Source of the DNA: Mesorhizobium sp. B2-3-12
Lineage (GTDB): Bacteria > Pseudomonadota > Alphaproteobacteria > Rhizobiales > Rhizobiaceae
DNA: 64,000 nt
Direction of reading: 5' to 3'
Assembly (NCBI RefSeq): GCF_006442205.1
Contig: NZ_VFVR01000003.1
Location: forward strand, 248,001-312,000
Shown here: in pieces, positions 45,701-54,020 of the stretch
How positions within the stretch are numbered: position 1 is the first letter of the stretch
Layout of the letters: each line of letters starts with the position of its first letter
Notes under the pieces: model-generated
The model's database searches: none
The model's input: the letters and a program-made list of their open reading frames with translations, nothing else
What the model was told of the DNA's origin: nothing
Made by a program: the position numbers and the translations under genes

Positions 45701-46874
45701 GAAGTTTCCGGCCGAGCCGTATCAGGGCAATGTCGCTGCCGGAAGGGCCAAGCAGCGACAGGCCGAACGGAGCGCCGGCGACCGAGCCGATCGGCAAGGT
45801 GATTTGCGGGAAGCCGGAGAGCCCGGCCAGGCACAGGAGATGCAAGGCGCGCTCGCGATAGGCCTGGAACTGCTCCGGCGTGCTGTCGACGTAGGGCGCG
45901 GGGCCCGGCACCGTCGGCAGGACCAGGAAGCCGTCCTTGCCGAGCAAGGCGTTCAGTTCGCCGCGGAACGTCAGCCGACGCACTTTCTCGGCCTGGGCCG
46001 TGCGGTCGTCGACGACGCGGCCGAAGCCGAAACGCTCCTCGACGCCGGGTCCGAGGTCGCGCTCGCCGCCGGTGATCCAATCGCCATGCACCGCCCAGGC
46101 TTCCCTGGCCTGCAGCCGGCGAAAGCACCAGTAGAGTTCGTCCGGGGAGGAGCTGAAGCGCGTCGTCGGCATCGCCGGCACGCCGAACACCGCGCTCGCC
46201 AGCGCCTTCATTTCCGCATATTCGGCGAGCGCCGGGCGGGCGACCATTTCGTCCAGCCAGGCGAGCGAGAGCGGGCGGTCCAGGGAATGTTGATGCGGGT
46301 CGCGGCCAAGCAGCAGCTTGCCGACGGTCTCGTAGGTCTCGATGTCGTCGGCGAACCAGCCGAACGTGTCGAAGCTCGGCGCCAGCCGCATGGTGCCGTC
46401 GAGGGAAATGCGGCCATGGGTGGTGCGCAGCCCAATCAGCCCGCAGAAACTCGCCGGCGCGCGGATCGAACCCCCGGTGTCGGACCCCGTGGCGATGTCG
46501 GCCAGCCTGCCCGCTACCGCCGCCGCCGACCCCGACGACGAACCGCCGGTGACACGGTCGGGTGCCGCGGGATTCACCGGAAACGGAAAATGCGCGTTCT
46601 GGCCGAACAAAGCGAAGGCGAGCTCGTCGGTCTGGGTCTTGCCGATGAAACGCGCACCGGCGTCGAGAATCGTCTGCACGGTGGGTGCCGTGCGCGAAGC
46701 GGCATGGCTTCCGGCGAATTTCTGCAAATTGCCGCAACCGGTGCGGTAGCCGGCAACGTCGTAAATGTCCTTGACCGCCAGCCGCAGCCCGGCCAGCGGG
46801 CCAAGTTCTGCATGCGCCACCGGCATCCGGCGAAGGTCGAGGAAGGCGTGGAGGGGGCCGTGCGTGCCTGTCAT
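45678..46874 (-). CDS. Amidase, amidase-signature family
   Basis: 398 residues, about the family's minimum. The Ser-cisSer-Lys triad is visible: Lys35 in VKDIYDV, the cis-serine in GGSSSGSAAA (111-119) and nucleophile Ser136 in GSDTGGSIRAP. It should hydrolyse a carbon-nitrogen bond in an amide or similar; the substrate is unknown. The last six residues (HVAQK and the stop) come from the intergenic repeat, so the original C-terminus may have been altered. The regulator downstream may control it. Confidence 0.88.
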   Translation of the reverse strand: MTGTHGPLHAFLDLRRMPVAHAELGPLAGLRLAVKDIYDVAGYRTGCGNLQKFAGSHAASRTAPTVQTILDAGARFIGKTQTDELAFALFGQNAHFPFPVNPAAPDRVTGGSSSGSAAAVAGRLADIATGSDTGGSIRAPASFCGLIGLRTTHGRISLDGTMRLAPSFDTFGWFADDIETYETVGKLLLGRDPHQHSLDRPLSLAWLDEMVARPALAEYAEMKALASAVFGVPAMPTTRFSSSPDELYWCFRRLQAREAWAVHGDWITGGERDLGPGVEERFGFGRVVDDRTAQAEKVRRLTFRGELNALLGKDGFLVLPTVPGPAPYVDSTPEQFQAYRERALHLLCLAGLSGFPQITLPIGSVAGAPFGLSLLGPSGSDIALIRLGRKLLMHVAQK

Positions 46875-46960
46875 CGTTCGATATCCGGATACGGTCGCGC
46901 CAACATTGTTCGATGCCAGAAATTTTACAACCTGGGATACGATTTTTATTGATTGTGAAA
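46875..46960. promoter_or_regulatory. Promoter region between amidase and the ornithine decarboxylase leader
   Basis: A/T-rich compared with its surroundings, notably 46905-46965 with TTGTTCGA, GATACGA and TTTTTATTGATTGTG. This is the best candidate region for the divergent promoters of the amidase (minus) and the leader RNA with ornithine decarboxylase (plus). Exact -35 and -10 boxes were not fixed. Confidence 0.35.
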
Positions 46961-46964
46961 TGCT

Positions 46965-47400
46965 TCGCCCCTATATCGCGCTTGCCCAAAGTCGCACGTG
47001 CCTGTGGGTGTCCGCCGATCCTCGAATGGTGAGGGAAATCGGTAAGGTAACTGGAGCCAACCCCTCCAGTCGGTTTAGCGGCCAACCGCCAGACCGAGGA
47101 CACCTTGAAGCAACGACGGTGCGGGCCTTTCTGGTTCTCTGCCGGTTGTCCAAAGACCGGGGTTACTGAAGAGGCACACCTTCATTGCCGGCAGTGCGGA
47201 ACGGGGTTCTCCCAATCCAAGCCAAGGCAGACAAAGCGAACCGAAGCCGGGCAAGGCCAAGGTTCATCGCCGCGAGACGGCGTTTCATGGTTCCGGGGTC
47301 TCCACCGGCTGGTTCCATTGAACTTCCGTCCCGCCTTTGTTTGACCGCGTGTTCGCGAGGCCGACAGCCCGCGTCCGCACCCTTGCGCGCGCCGAAAGGC
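46965..47400 (+). ncRNA. speF-type leader RNA upstream of ornithine decarboxylase
   Basis: About 450 noncoding bases precede the decarboxylase gene, far more than a promoter needs. Visible stems: ACTGGAG/CTCCAGT (47050-47056 and 47064-47070), CGGTT/AACCG (47071-47075 and 47084-47088) and CCGGT/ACCGG (47142-47146 and 47156-47160), plus the palindrome TGCCGGCA near 47186-47193. In Rhizobiales this position is occupied by the conserved speF RNA motif, a presumed cis-regulator of polyamine synthesis; its ligand is not known to me. Boundaries are approximate. Confidence 0.6.
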
Positions 47401-47416
47401 GTGATGGAGAAACCCG

Positions 47417-48550
47417 ATGGCCACCCAGCGTATCCTCGACTTCCTCGCCACCCGACGTCCGTCCGGCCCCTGCCTCGTCGTCGACCTCGATGTCGTGCGC
47501 GACAATTTCCGCGCCTTCGAGAAGGCTCTGCCCGATTCCAAGATCTACTACGCGGTGAAAGCAAACCCGGCGCCGGAGATCCTGCGCCTCCTTGCTGCGA
47601 TGGGCTCGTCCTTCGACACCGCTTCCGTTGCCGAAGTCGAGATGGCGATGGACGCCGGTGCGCCGGCGGACCGCATCTCCTTCGGCAACACCATCAAGAA
47701 GGAGCGTGACATCGCACGCGCCTACCAGCTCGGCATCAGGCTGTTCGCGGTCGATTGCGTCGAGGAGGTCGAGAAGATCGCCCGCGTCGCTCCAGGCTCC
47801 CGCGTGTTCTGCCGCGTTTTGACCGATGGCGAAGGCGCCGAATGGCCGCTGTCGCGCAAGTTCGGCTGCGTGCCCGCGATGGCCGTCGACGTGCTGCGCC
47901 ATGCCAAGGGCCTCGGCCTCGACGCCTATGGCGTGTCGTTCCATGTCGGCTCGCAGCAGACGGACCTGACCGCCTGGGACCGCGCGCTGGGCGATGCCAA
48001 GAAGGTGTTCGCGACGCTGGCCGAGGAAGGCATCGTGCTCAAGATGGTCAATATGGGCGGCGGCTTCCCGACCCGTTACCTGAAGGACGTGCCGGTGGCG
48101 CAGGCCTACGGCCAGGCGATCTTCTCGGCGCTGCGCAAGCATTTCGGCAATGCGCTGCCCGAGACCATCATCGAGCCGGGCCGCGGCATGGTCGGCAATG
48201 CCGGCGTCATCAAGTCGGAAGTCGTGCTGATCTCGAAGAAGGCCGACAACGACAATGTGCGCTGGGTGTTCCTCGACATCGGCAAGTTCGGCGGTCTCGC
48301 CGAGACGATGGACGAGGCGATCCGCTACCCGCTGGTCACTCGCCATGACGGCTCGGAGACGGCACCTTGCGTGCTCGCCGGCCCGACCTGCGATTCGGCC
48401 GACGTGATGTACGAGAAGACGCCCTATCCGCTGCCTTTGTCGCTGACCATCGGCGACGAAGTGCTGATCGAAGGCACCGGAGCCTACACGACCACCTACT
48501 CGGCGGTCGCCTTCAACGGCTTCGAGCCTCTCCGATCCTACGTGATCTGA
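47417..48550 (+). CDS. Ornithine (lysine) decarboxylase, eukaryotic-type fold III
   Basis: It makes putrescine from ornithine (possibly cadaverine from lysine). 377 residues. An alanine-racemase-like barrel (about 20-260) carries the PLP lysine Lys48 in YYAVKANPAP, and FHVGSQQ and GGGFP lie further on. A C-terminal beta domain holds the catalytic cysteine in GPTCDSADV. It is of the short DABA/ODC type of Rhizobiales. The long structured leader suggests control by polyamine level. Its product feeds homospermidine synthase. Confidence 0.93.
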   Translation: MATQRILDFLATRRPSGPCLVVDLDVVRDNFRAFEKALPDSKIYYAVKANPAPEILRLLAAMGSSFDTASVAEVEMAMDAGAPADRISFGNTIKKERDIARAYQLGIRLFAVDCVEEVEKIARVAPGSRVFCRVLTDGEGAEWPLSRKFGCVPAMAVDVLRHAKGLGLDAYGVSFHVGSQQTDLTAWDRALGDAKKVFATLAEEGIVLKMVNMGGGFPTRYLKDVPVAQAYGQAIFSALRKHFGNALPETIIEPGRGMVGNAGVIKSEVVLISKKADNDNVRWVFLDIGKFGGLAETMDEAIRYPLVTRHDGSETAPCVLAGPTCDSADVMYEKTPYPLPLSLTIGDEVLIEGTGAYTTTYSAVAFNGFEPLRSYVI

Positions 48551-48609
48551 CGGTTCTTTTTTCCGCGCGTTTTCGGCCACCACTTCGCCTGAAAATGCGC
48601 TGAGAACCG
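48551..48609. repeat. Nested hairpin after the decarboxylase gene
   Basis: CGGTTCT (48551-48557) pairs with AGAACCG (48603-48609), and inside it GCGCGTTTTC pairs imperfectly with GAAAATGCGC (48591-48600). It starts right after the stop codon and includes a T-run (48556-48562). It may be a 3' stabiliser, a terminator or a REP-type element. No second copy is in the window. Confidence 0.4.
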
Positions 48610-48690
48610 GTCAGGTCATCCGGCGCGGGCGCTTGTCGTCCGCCCGGCTTCGCTTGTGGAACAGATCTCCGCTCGCCAGGGATTGCGGAA

Positions 48691-49260
48691 ATGGAAATGT
48701 CAGTTGAAATCGTAGCTCATGCGCCGGCTTTCGCCATGGTCGCCGAAGCCGTTGCCGACGTGGCGGCGCGCGAAGCCTTGCTCGATCGCGCCATGGGGCC
48801 GAAGCGCAAGACCAAGTCCTCGGAGAAGCTACGGCGCGGCCGTAGGCCCTCGGAAGGCCTTGCCTTCGTCGCGCGCGATGGGTCGGGCGGCGTGGCCGGC
48901 ACGGTGCGGCTATGGGACGTCACGCTGGGCGAGGGCGGTTCGGCGGCGCTGCTGCTCGGCCCGCTCGCCGTCGATCCCTCGCTCAAGAGCGCCGGCATCG
49001 GCTCGGCGCTGATGCGTCATGCGATCGCGGAGGCCGGGCGCCTCGGCCACGCCGCGATCCTGCTGGTCGGCGACGCGCCTTACTATGGGCGCTTCGGGTT
49101 TTCGGCCGCCAGGACCGGTGCGCTCGCCATGCCTGGACCTTACGAGCGGCACCGCCTGCTGGCGCTGGAACTGGTGGAAGGCGCCCTCGACGGCGCCAAG
49201 GGCACGCTGAAGGCGTCCGGCCGCAAGCTCAAGGGGCAGGCGCCGACGCTGGCTGCGTGA
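48691..49260 (+). CDS. GNAT-family N-acetyltransferase
   Basis: 189 residues, ATG 48691. A GNAT fold (about 5-150) with the acetyl-CoA loop region LAVDPSLKSAGIGSALM and GDAPYYGRFGF, characteristic of the YhbS-like group. A Lys/Arg-rich stretch at about 37-52 and an Ala/Lys tail follow or flank the domain. It lies downstream of the decarboxylase gene, so acetylation of polyamines is tempting, but YhbS-like enzymes are not known for that. A strong terminator follows. Confidence 0.85.
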   Translation: MEMSVEIVAHAPAFAMVAEAVADVAAREALLDRAMGPKRKTKSSEKLRRGRRPSEGLAFVARDGSGGVAGTVRLWDVTLGEGGSAALLLGPLAVDPSLKSAGIGSALMRHAIAEAGRLGHAAILLVGDAPYYGRFGFSAARTGALAMPGPYERHRLLALELVEGALDGAKGTLKASGRKLKGQAPTLAA

Positions 49261-49285
49261 GGCTTCAAGCTCGACCGCCATGCAA

Positions 49286-49318
49286 ACAAAACGCCGCCTC
49301 GGAAAGGCGGCGTTTTGT
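49286..49318. terminator. Bidirectional intrinsic terminator
   Basis: ACAAAACGCCGCC (49286-49298) and GGCGGCGTTTTGT (49306-49318) are perfectly complementary, with a 7-base loop. The A and T shoulders serve both strands. It ends both the GNAT (plus) and SCP2 (minus) transcripts, which converge here. Confidence 0.93.
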
Positions 49319-49351
49319 CATCTCAAAGCCGCTTCTGGCGGCGACGTCCGT

Positions 49352-49636
49352 TCAGCCGATCAACTGGCTCAGAGCCATGGCGACAGTCATGTCGCCTTCG
49401 ACCTTTATCTTGCCGGTCATGAACGCCATGGTCGGGTTCAGGTCGCCCGCGATCAGCGACTCCAGATCGTCGAGCGACAGCTTGATGGTGCAGTCGGTGG
49501 GAGCGTCCGTGGTCGAGACGGTCGCGCCGTCGATGACGATGACGCCGTCGCTGCCGGTGTCGAACTTCACGGAACGGTCGAAGCCGCTGCTGGCCACGCG
49601 CGACTTGATCTTCTCGGCAATATCCTGAACGCTCAC
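49352..49636 (-). CDS. SCP2 sterol-binding domain protein
   Basis: 94 residues from GTG 49636, preceded by GGGAGAA at about the right distance. It consists of a single SCP2 domain: an N-terminal helix (VQDIAEKIKSRV), then DGVIVIDG, the beta-strand core and NPTMAFMTGKIKVEGDMTVAMALSQLIG. These small proteins bind fatty acyl chains or acyl-CoA. An upstream palindrome of the LiuR type (49752-49767) suggests control with branched-chain or fatty acid breakdown genes. Confidence 0.85.
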   Translation of the reverse strand: MSVQDIAEKIKSRVASSGFDRSVKFDTGSDGVIVIDGATVSTTDAPTDCTIKLSLDDLESLIAGDLNPTMAFMTGKIKVEGDMTVAMALSQLIG

Positions 49637-49751
49637 GCTGTTCTCCCTGTCTGGTTGCATCTGCTGCATCGTCACGCGACGGTACTTCGGCCCAGCCGAA
49701 GTCCATGCGACATCACTGGCGATCATGATCGCTGCCGCATATAGCTTTGGA

Positions 49752-49767
49752 TTGACGTTTACGTCAA
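49752..49767 (-). promoter_or_regulatory. LiuR/MerR-type operator candidate
   Basis: TTGACGT-TT-ACGTCAA is a perfect palindrome 115 bases upstream of the SCP2 start. It resembles the operator of the MerR-family regulator LiuR, which controls leucine/isovalerate and acyl-CoA catabolism in proteobacteria. The resemblance is from memory. A dyad this symmetric is unlikely by chance in GC-rich DNA. Confidence 0.5.
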
Positions 49768-49832
49768 CGCGAATTGCAGGAATTGTCTCGGACGCCGGCT
49801 GCCATCGGGACCACCAGCGCCGGGCCGATGGC

Positions 49833-50354
49833 TCAATGCGCGCTGACCGGCTTTGGCGTCTCGGGCGCCGTGGCGGCGGACTCCTGCCGGCGGCGCAGCC
49901 AATTGTCGCGGATCTCATCCTTGCTCAGGAAATTGATCTGATCGATCAGCACTTCATGCACCAGGGTTGCGCCGACGCGGGTGTTGACGGTGTCGCGGAT
50001 CGCCGCGCGAAAGGCATCGAGGTCGACCGTTGCCTTCTTGGTGAAGTCGATCTGGGGATGGGCGTAGAGATAGCTGTAGACCTCGTCCGTAATCAGCGCC
50101 TCGGCGGGGATCGACAGCTTCTTTATCTGTTCCGGCTCGACGGTGTAGACGAGCTTGGCCAGGAAGTAGCCGTCGATCTTCGAATCGTGGATCAGCGGCA
50201 CCGAAATGATGTCGGTCTTGACGTAGTCCAGCCCGCCCAGCATCGGCTTGGGTTTCTCGCCGACGCCCTGTTCACCGGCGGCCTGGAACGAATAGAACAC
50301 CGCGCCGAGCGTGGCGGCGCAGATCCAGACCGCTATGGCGATGACTTTGATCAT
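49833..50354 (-). CDS. Flagellar-cluster membrane protein of unknown function
   Basis: 173 residues. A single N-terminal hydrophobic segment (about 4-24, VIAIAVWICAATLGAVFYSF) is followed by a soluble domain (about 45-150) with alternating strands and helices and the motifs YFLAKLVYTVEPEQIKKL and DFTKKATVDLDAFRAAIRDTVN. It resembles FliL-like proteins in layout (anchor plus periplasmic domain) but I do not recognise it for certain. It lies downstream of the FlgN-like gene, 29 bases away, in the flagellar operon. Confidence 0.6.
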   Translation of the reverse strand: MIKVIAIAVWICAATLGAVFYSFQAAGEQGVGEKPKPMLGGLDYVKTDIISVPLIHDSKIDGYFLAKLVYTVEPEQIKKLSIPAEALITDEVYSYLYAHPQIDFTKKATVDLDAFRAAIRDTVNTRVGATLVHEVLIDQINFLSKDEIRDNWLRRRQESAATAPETPKPVSAH

Positions 50355-50383
50355 TTTGAACCCGAGCCCGGCATCGCCGCGCC

Positions 50384-50809
50384 CTAACCCTTCATCCTGC
50401 CGAACTCGCCGGCGGAGTAGGTGCCATCGGTCTCGGCGCGCTGGATGGCGCTGCGCAGCAGGCTGGCGACCTCGTTGACGGCGCTCAGGTGCGCCAGGAT
50501 CGCGGCCTCGTTCTTCGCCAGCTTCTGGCGCAGCCGGGTCAGGCCCTCGCGGTGCTGCTCGAGGAATTCCGCTTCGCTGCCGCCCTTCATGGCCCGGGTC
50601 AGCTCGTAGAGATAGCGGCTCTTGCGGGCGTTCGACGCCTTGAGGTCATAGCTGGTGTCGTTGCGGATGCCGGCGGTTTCTTCCTCGACCACCTCCTCGA
50701 TGCGGCCGATGATGGCGGCAAGGTTTCCAGGCCGCGCGAAAGGGGTCGGAGCGTCCGACGCGGTCGTGCGCGCGGGCAGCTTGGCGGTGAATTCCGAAGA
50801 GTCGGCCAT
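50384..50809 (-). CDS. FlgN-like flagellar export chaperone
   Basis: 141 residues, mostly helical with heptad-like spacing (about 28-125, IIGRIEEVVEEETAGI, YLYELTRAMKG and LTRLRQKLAKNEAAILAHL). It corresponds to the small FlgN-like proteins of rhizobial flagellar clusters that hold hook-associated proteins before export. Assignment rests on size, helical pattern and position 13 bases after the flgJ-like gene. A direct family motif is weak. Confidence 0.6.
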   Translation of the reverse strand: MADSSEFTAKLPARTTASDAPTPFARPGNLAAIIGRIEEVVEEETAGIRNDTSYDLKASNARKSRYLYELTRAMKGGSEAEFLEQHREGLTRLRQKLAKNEAAILAHLSAVNEVASLLRSAIQRAETDGTYSAGEFGRMKG

Positions 50810-50822
50810 GTGTTTCCCAGTC

Positions 50823-51395
50823 CTAGATCTTGATGTCTGTTTTTATGGTTGTCTCGTCGCCGGTCATCGACCTGGCGGCCTTGCGCTGCAGTTCCTGGAC
50901 GAGCGAGGTGGACAGACGGGTCTGCTGATCGATCTCGGTCTTTTCCGGCCCATTCGAAACCGGGCCGATCGGAACCTTGCGCTTGCCGTCCATGTAGTGG
51001 TCGGCGAGCAGCGACTTGGCGATGCCGATGCCGCCGCGGTCGGCCATGACGTCGGCGACGCGCTCGGCGAGCTGCGATTTCCACATGTCGCCGGCGAGAC
51101 CCGTGCCGTAGACGCCCTCGGTGTCCTTGGGCAGCATGTTCTGGATGAAGGTCTGAAGGACCATCGCCTCGAACTTCTTGAACTTCTTGGCCGGGTCGGC
51201 CGTCGCGGCGGCCTTGTCAGCCGTCGCCCGCGACAGGATCGAGCCGGCATCGACCGAAGCCGCGCTGTCGACCGAAAACGTGCCGGCAACGCCGCCCGCA
51301 CGCCTGGTCAGCGCGGCGCGCGCAGCCTCGATATCAGCCGGTTCCGCGGCTCGGGCGACATCCATCACGATGTCGCTGGGTGGAGAAATCGCCAA
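50823..51395 (-). CDS. flgJ: FlgJ-like rod-binding protein
   Basis: 190 residues. A rod-binding domain lies at about 65-130, with FKKFEAMVLQTFIQNMLPK and YGTGLAGDMWKSQLAERVADVMADRGGIGIAKSL; the N-terminus (MAISPPSDIV) is typical of Mesorhizobium FlgJ. Unlike enterobacterial FlgJ it lacks a muramidase domain. The start is TTG 51395 with a weak AAGGCGG site; a later ATG (codon 12) is possible. It helps assemble the periplasmic rod. The genes for FlgN-like and membrane proteins follow. Confidence 0.8.
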   Translation of the reverse strand: MAISPPSDIVMDVARAAEPADIEAARAALTRRAGGVAGTFSVDSAASVDAGSILSRATADKAAATADPAKKFKKFEAMVLQTFIQNMLPKDTEGVYGTGLAGDMWKSQLAERVADVMADRGGIGIAKSLLADHYMDGKRKVPIGPVSNGPEKTEIDQQTRLSTSLVQELQRKAARSMTGDETTIKTDIKI

Positions 51396-51775
51396 GAAAG
51401 TCCGCCTTTTGCCGGTTTTCCTTAGCCAGGACCATGCCTCAACAAGCTTGTGGCAGGCTTGCGGGGGGTGGGCTGCTTGACTCAAGCCAGACGCGGGGAG
51501 CCAGCGACGCGGCCCGCTTCCCGTTGCGCTGTTGGCCTGGCTGATGCTGGTCTCGGCCGCCTTGCCGGTGACCTCGGCAGCTTTTGCGCCCACGGCGCAA
51601 ATAAATTGGTGCCACTATCGATTAGGCTTGCGGCGCTTCCGATGTCACCAGTAGAGATCGCGGCATATGCTGCTCGCAGGCATATGCCGTCGGCACGCTC
51701 GCCGGTGGTAAGAAGCGCTATCTGACCGCTCCCGATCGGCCGTAAGGCACAAGGGCAGCGGCGTCTGTCAGGAAT
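51396..51775. other. Intergenic region, 380 bases, with a perfect inverted repeat
   Basis: No gene is supported between the flgJ-like gene (minus) and the GT8 gene (plus); both promoters should be here. CGGCATATGC (51661-51670) and GCATATGCCG (51680-51689) are perfect 10-base arms with a 9-base spacer, an operator-like or hairpin element about 90 bases before the GT8 start. The stretch 51598-51625 is A/T-rich. Confidence 0.5.
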
Positions 51776-52786
51776 ATGAGGCGGATCAAGATGACCACCT
51801 GTCTCAGCGTCGCCCCCACCTGTCTCAGCGTCGCCCTTTGTGTCGACGGCGGAAATGTCGACCAAGCGGCCGTAACGATTGCTTCGGTGCTGGCGCATCT
51901 CTCGCCCGGGCCACCGCTGACGTTTCACGTATTTCATGACGCGCCACCCAGCCGTCGCTCCCGGCGCCTGGAAAGGCTGCGAGTGGGTCCGCATCGTGTG
52001 TTCGTGCGGTACGTCGAGAACCGGTTTCGCGACATGGCGCGCTTCGATCACGTCACGCCCGCGGCGTTGCTGCGGCTGCAACTCGGCGAGTTCCTTCCCG
52101 ACCTGGATCGCGTTCTCTATCTCGACGCGGATATCCTGGCGGTGGCCGACATCCGGCCGCTGCTCGCTACCGATCTTGGTGGCGCCGTGGCCGGTGCCGT
52201 CCGGGATTTGGGCCTGCATGCGGCGCTGGCCGAGGAGGCGGCAACCGGCCGCCCCGACCATGTGCTCCATGTCCGCGACGCGCTCGGCTGGGACCCTGAC
52301 GACTTCACCTATGTCAATTCCGGGATGCTGTTGCTGGACCTTGCCGCCCTTCGCCGCGAACGGTTCGGCGAGCGAGCGGGCCAACTCGTGCTCGACCATC
52401 CGCACAGGTTCCGCTGGCGTGATCAGGACGCTATAAATCTGCTGCTCCGAGGCCGCGTTGCCCTGCTGGATCCGCGCTGGAACACCATGGTCTGGCTGCT
52501 GGAGCGGGAGCCACGCCGGCACTATGTCGATATGGCCGCCGCGGCACTGCAGCGCCGCGATCCCTGGCTGTTGCATTTCTCCGGCGCCAGCAAACCATGG
52601 GACAGTCTTGTCGACATTCCCGATTACCGTCGCTGGTGGCGCGCGGCGATCCGTACCTCGCCGCTCTGGGGCCTGAGCTGGGTCAGGCTGCTGCTCGCGA
52701 CAGCGGTCGCGTCGGCGTGTGGGGCGATCCGGAGAGAACGCAGGCGCCTGCGCGCAAAGCTGCTCTCATCGAGTTCCACACAATAA
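51776..52786 (+). CDS. Glycosyltransferase family 8 protein
   Basis: 336 residues. A GT-A fold of the LgtC/GT8 type with the metal-binding LDADI (117-119 DAD), NSGMLLLDL, RDQDAINLL and HFSGASKPW. It should transfer a galactose or glucose from a UDP-sugar. A basic tail with a hydrophobic stretch (about 300-320) may bind the membrane. The first 20 codons contain a direct repeat (TCLSVA twice). It is on the opposite strand inside the flagellar cluster, so glycosylation of flagellin or of LPS are both possible. Confidence 0.9.
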   Translation: MRRIKMTTCLSVAPTCLSVALCVDGGNVDQAAVTIASVLAHLSPGPPLTFHVFHDAPPSRRSRRLERLRVGPHRVFVRYVENRFRDMARFDHVTPAALLRLQLGEFLPDLDRVLYLDADILAVADIRPLLATDLGGAVAGAVRDLGLHAALAEEAATGRPDHVLHVRDALGWDPDDFTYVNSGMLLLDLAALRRERFGERAGQLVLDHPHRFRWRDQDAINLLLRGRVALLDPRWNTMVWLLEREPRRHYVDMAAAALQRRDPWLLHFSGASKPWDSLVDIPDYRRWWRAAIRTSPLWGLSWVRLLLATAVASACGAIRRERRRLRAKLLSSSSTQ

Positions 52787-52885
52787 AGGCGCGGGGTCGC
52801 TTCCATCGCGGGGTGGTCGTTGTCTCGATGAATGGCGGCAGCGACCTTTGAGGACACTTGCGGGGCGTGGGCTCAATCGCCGCGG

Positions 52886-53266
52886 CTATTCCTGCCGCTT
52901 CTGCGCGATCAGGTCCAGCCGCTCGCGGTCCGATCTCTCGCGCTCGTCGCGGTTGCGCACGTCCTTGTAGGCACGCTCCACCATGTTGGTGCGGGCGGTG
53001 GCGGCGGCGATGAGGCCGGCTTCCTGCCTGGCGCTTTCCAGGCTTGCCTCCTGGCGCAGGGCGGCCTGGGCGATGCGGCGATGATACAGGTCGGGGAACA
53101 GGCCGGAGAGGGAATCGTCCTGGTCGAAATAGCCGATCAATTCGCGGGCTTCGGTCTCGGCGGCGTTTGCCGCCGCCACGAAGGTGGCGTGGCGGGTCTC
53201 GTGCAGGGCCTTCAGCTGTTCCTGCACCTTGACCAGTTTCTTCAGGCGATCCTTGCGCGTGCTCAT
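52886..53266 (-). CDS. FliJ-like flagellar export protein
   Basis: 126 residues, almost all helical with charged heptads (RKDRLKKLVKVQEQLKALHE and ARTNMVERAYKDVRNRDERERSDRER), as in FliJ, the coiled-coil of the export ATPase complex. The assignment is from size, coiled-coil pattern and place: its ATG is one base after the fliR stop codon, so translation is coupled. Confidence 0.65.
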   Translation of the reverse strand: MSTRKDRLKKLVKVQEQLKALHETRHATFVAAANAAETEARELIGYFDQDDSLSGLFPDLYHRRIAQAALRQEASLESARQEAGLIAAATARTNMVERAYKDVRNRDERERSDRERLDLIAQKRQE

Positions 53267-53267
53267 G

Positions 53268-54020
53268 TCACCTCGCCAGCGTGAGGTTGACGAAGCCGTC
53301 GACGAACAGCGACAGCATGGTGCCGACGGCGAAATAGAAGATCAGCATGCCGCCGGCCATCACGAAGGGCTGGGAAATGAAATAGATCGGGATCTGCGGC
53401 GTCAGCTTGTTGACGAAGCCGATCGTCAGATTGACCAGAATGGCGTAGGCGACGAACGGGCTGCCGAGGCGGATGACCAGGAAGAACGTATCCGACACGG
53501 TGTCGGTGATGTCGACGAGGGCCGCCTGCGGGTTGAAGAAGACGTTGACCGGCGCGACCGTGTAGGACGTCACCAGGGCACGCACGATCTCGTGGTCGAA
53601 GTCGAAGACGAACAGCATCAACAGCGCCGAGAACGAAATGATGGCGGCGAGCGCCGCTTGCGGTTCCGGCTCCTCGATCGCCGGTCCGCCGGAGCCGCCA
53701 TAACCGATCAGCATGGCGATGGCCGAGCCCATGAAGCGCAGCGCTTCCATGTAGAGCCTGGTCATGGCGCCGATCAGCCCGCCGACCAGCAGCTCCGAGA
53801 TGATCATCGGCACCAGGACCTGTGGACGCGGATCGACGAAGGGAAAGATCTTGTCCCACAGGAAGGCGAGCAGGCCCCCGGTGGCGGCGACCGCGACGAA
53901 CAGCCTGACCTGCACCGGCACGCGGGCGCTGGACAGGCCCGGCATCAGCATGAAGCAAGCGCCGATGCGGCAGAAGGCAAGGAACGCCGCGATGACGACC
54001 GCCTGCGAGAGAATGTTCAC
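53268..54020 (-). CDS. fliR: Flagellar export gate protein FliR
   Basis: 250 residues with about six membrane helices ([38 protein letters not shown] and others). FliR is part of the inner-membrane gate of the flagellar type III export apparatus. The start is GTG 54020, whose GTGA overlaps the flhA stop by four bases. fliJ-like follows one base after its stop. Confidence 0.93.
   Translation of the reverse strand: MNILSQAVVIAAFLAFCRIGACFMLMPGLSSARVPVQVRLFVAVAATGGLLAFLWDKIFPFVDPRPQVLVPMIISELLVGGLIGAMTRLYMEALRFMGSAIAMLIGYGGSGGPAIEEPEPQAALAAIISFSALLMLFVFDFDHEIVRALVTSYTVAPVNVFFNPQAALVDITDTVSDTFFLVIRLGSPFVAYAILVNLTIGFVNKLTPQIPIYFISQPFVMAGGMLIFYFAVGTMLSLFVDGFVNLTLAR

Noticed and set aside
45577..47103. 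508-codon minus-strand frame overlapping the amidase
   Set aside because: It is a different frame over the amidase gene, Arg-rich and without motifs; the amidase frame has the full catalytic triad.
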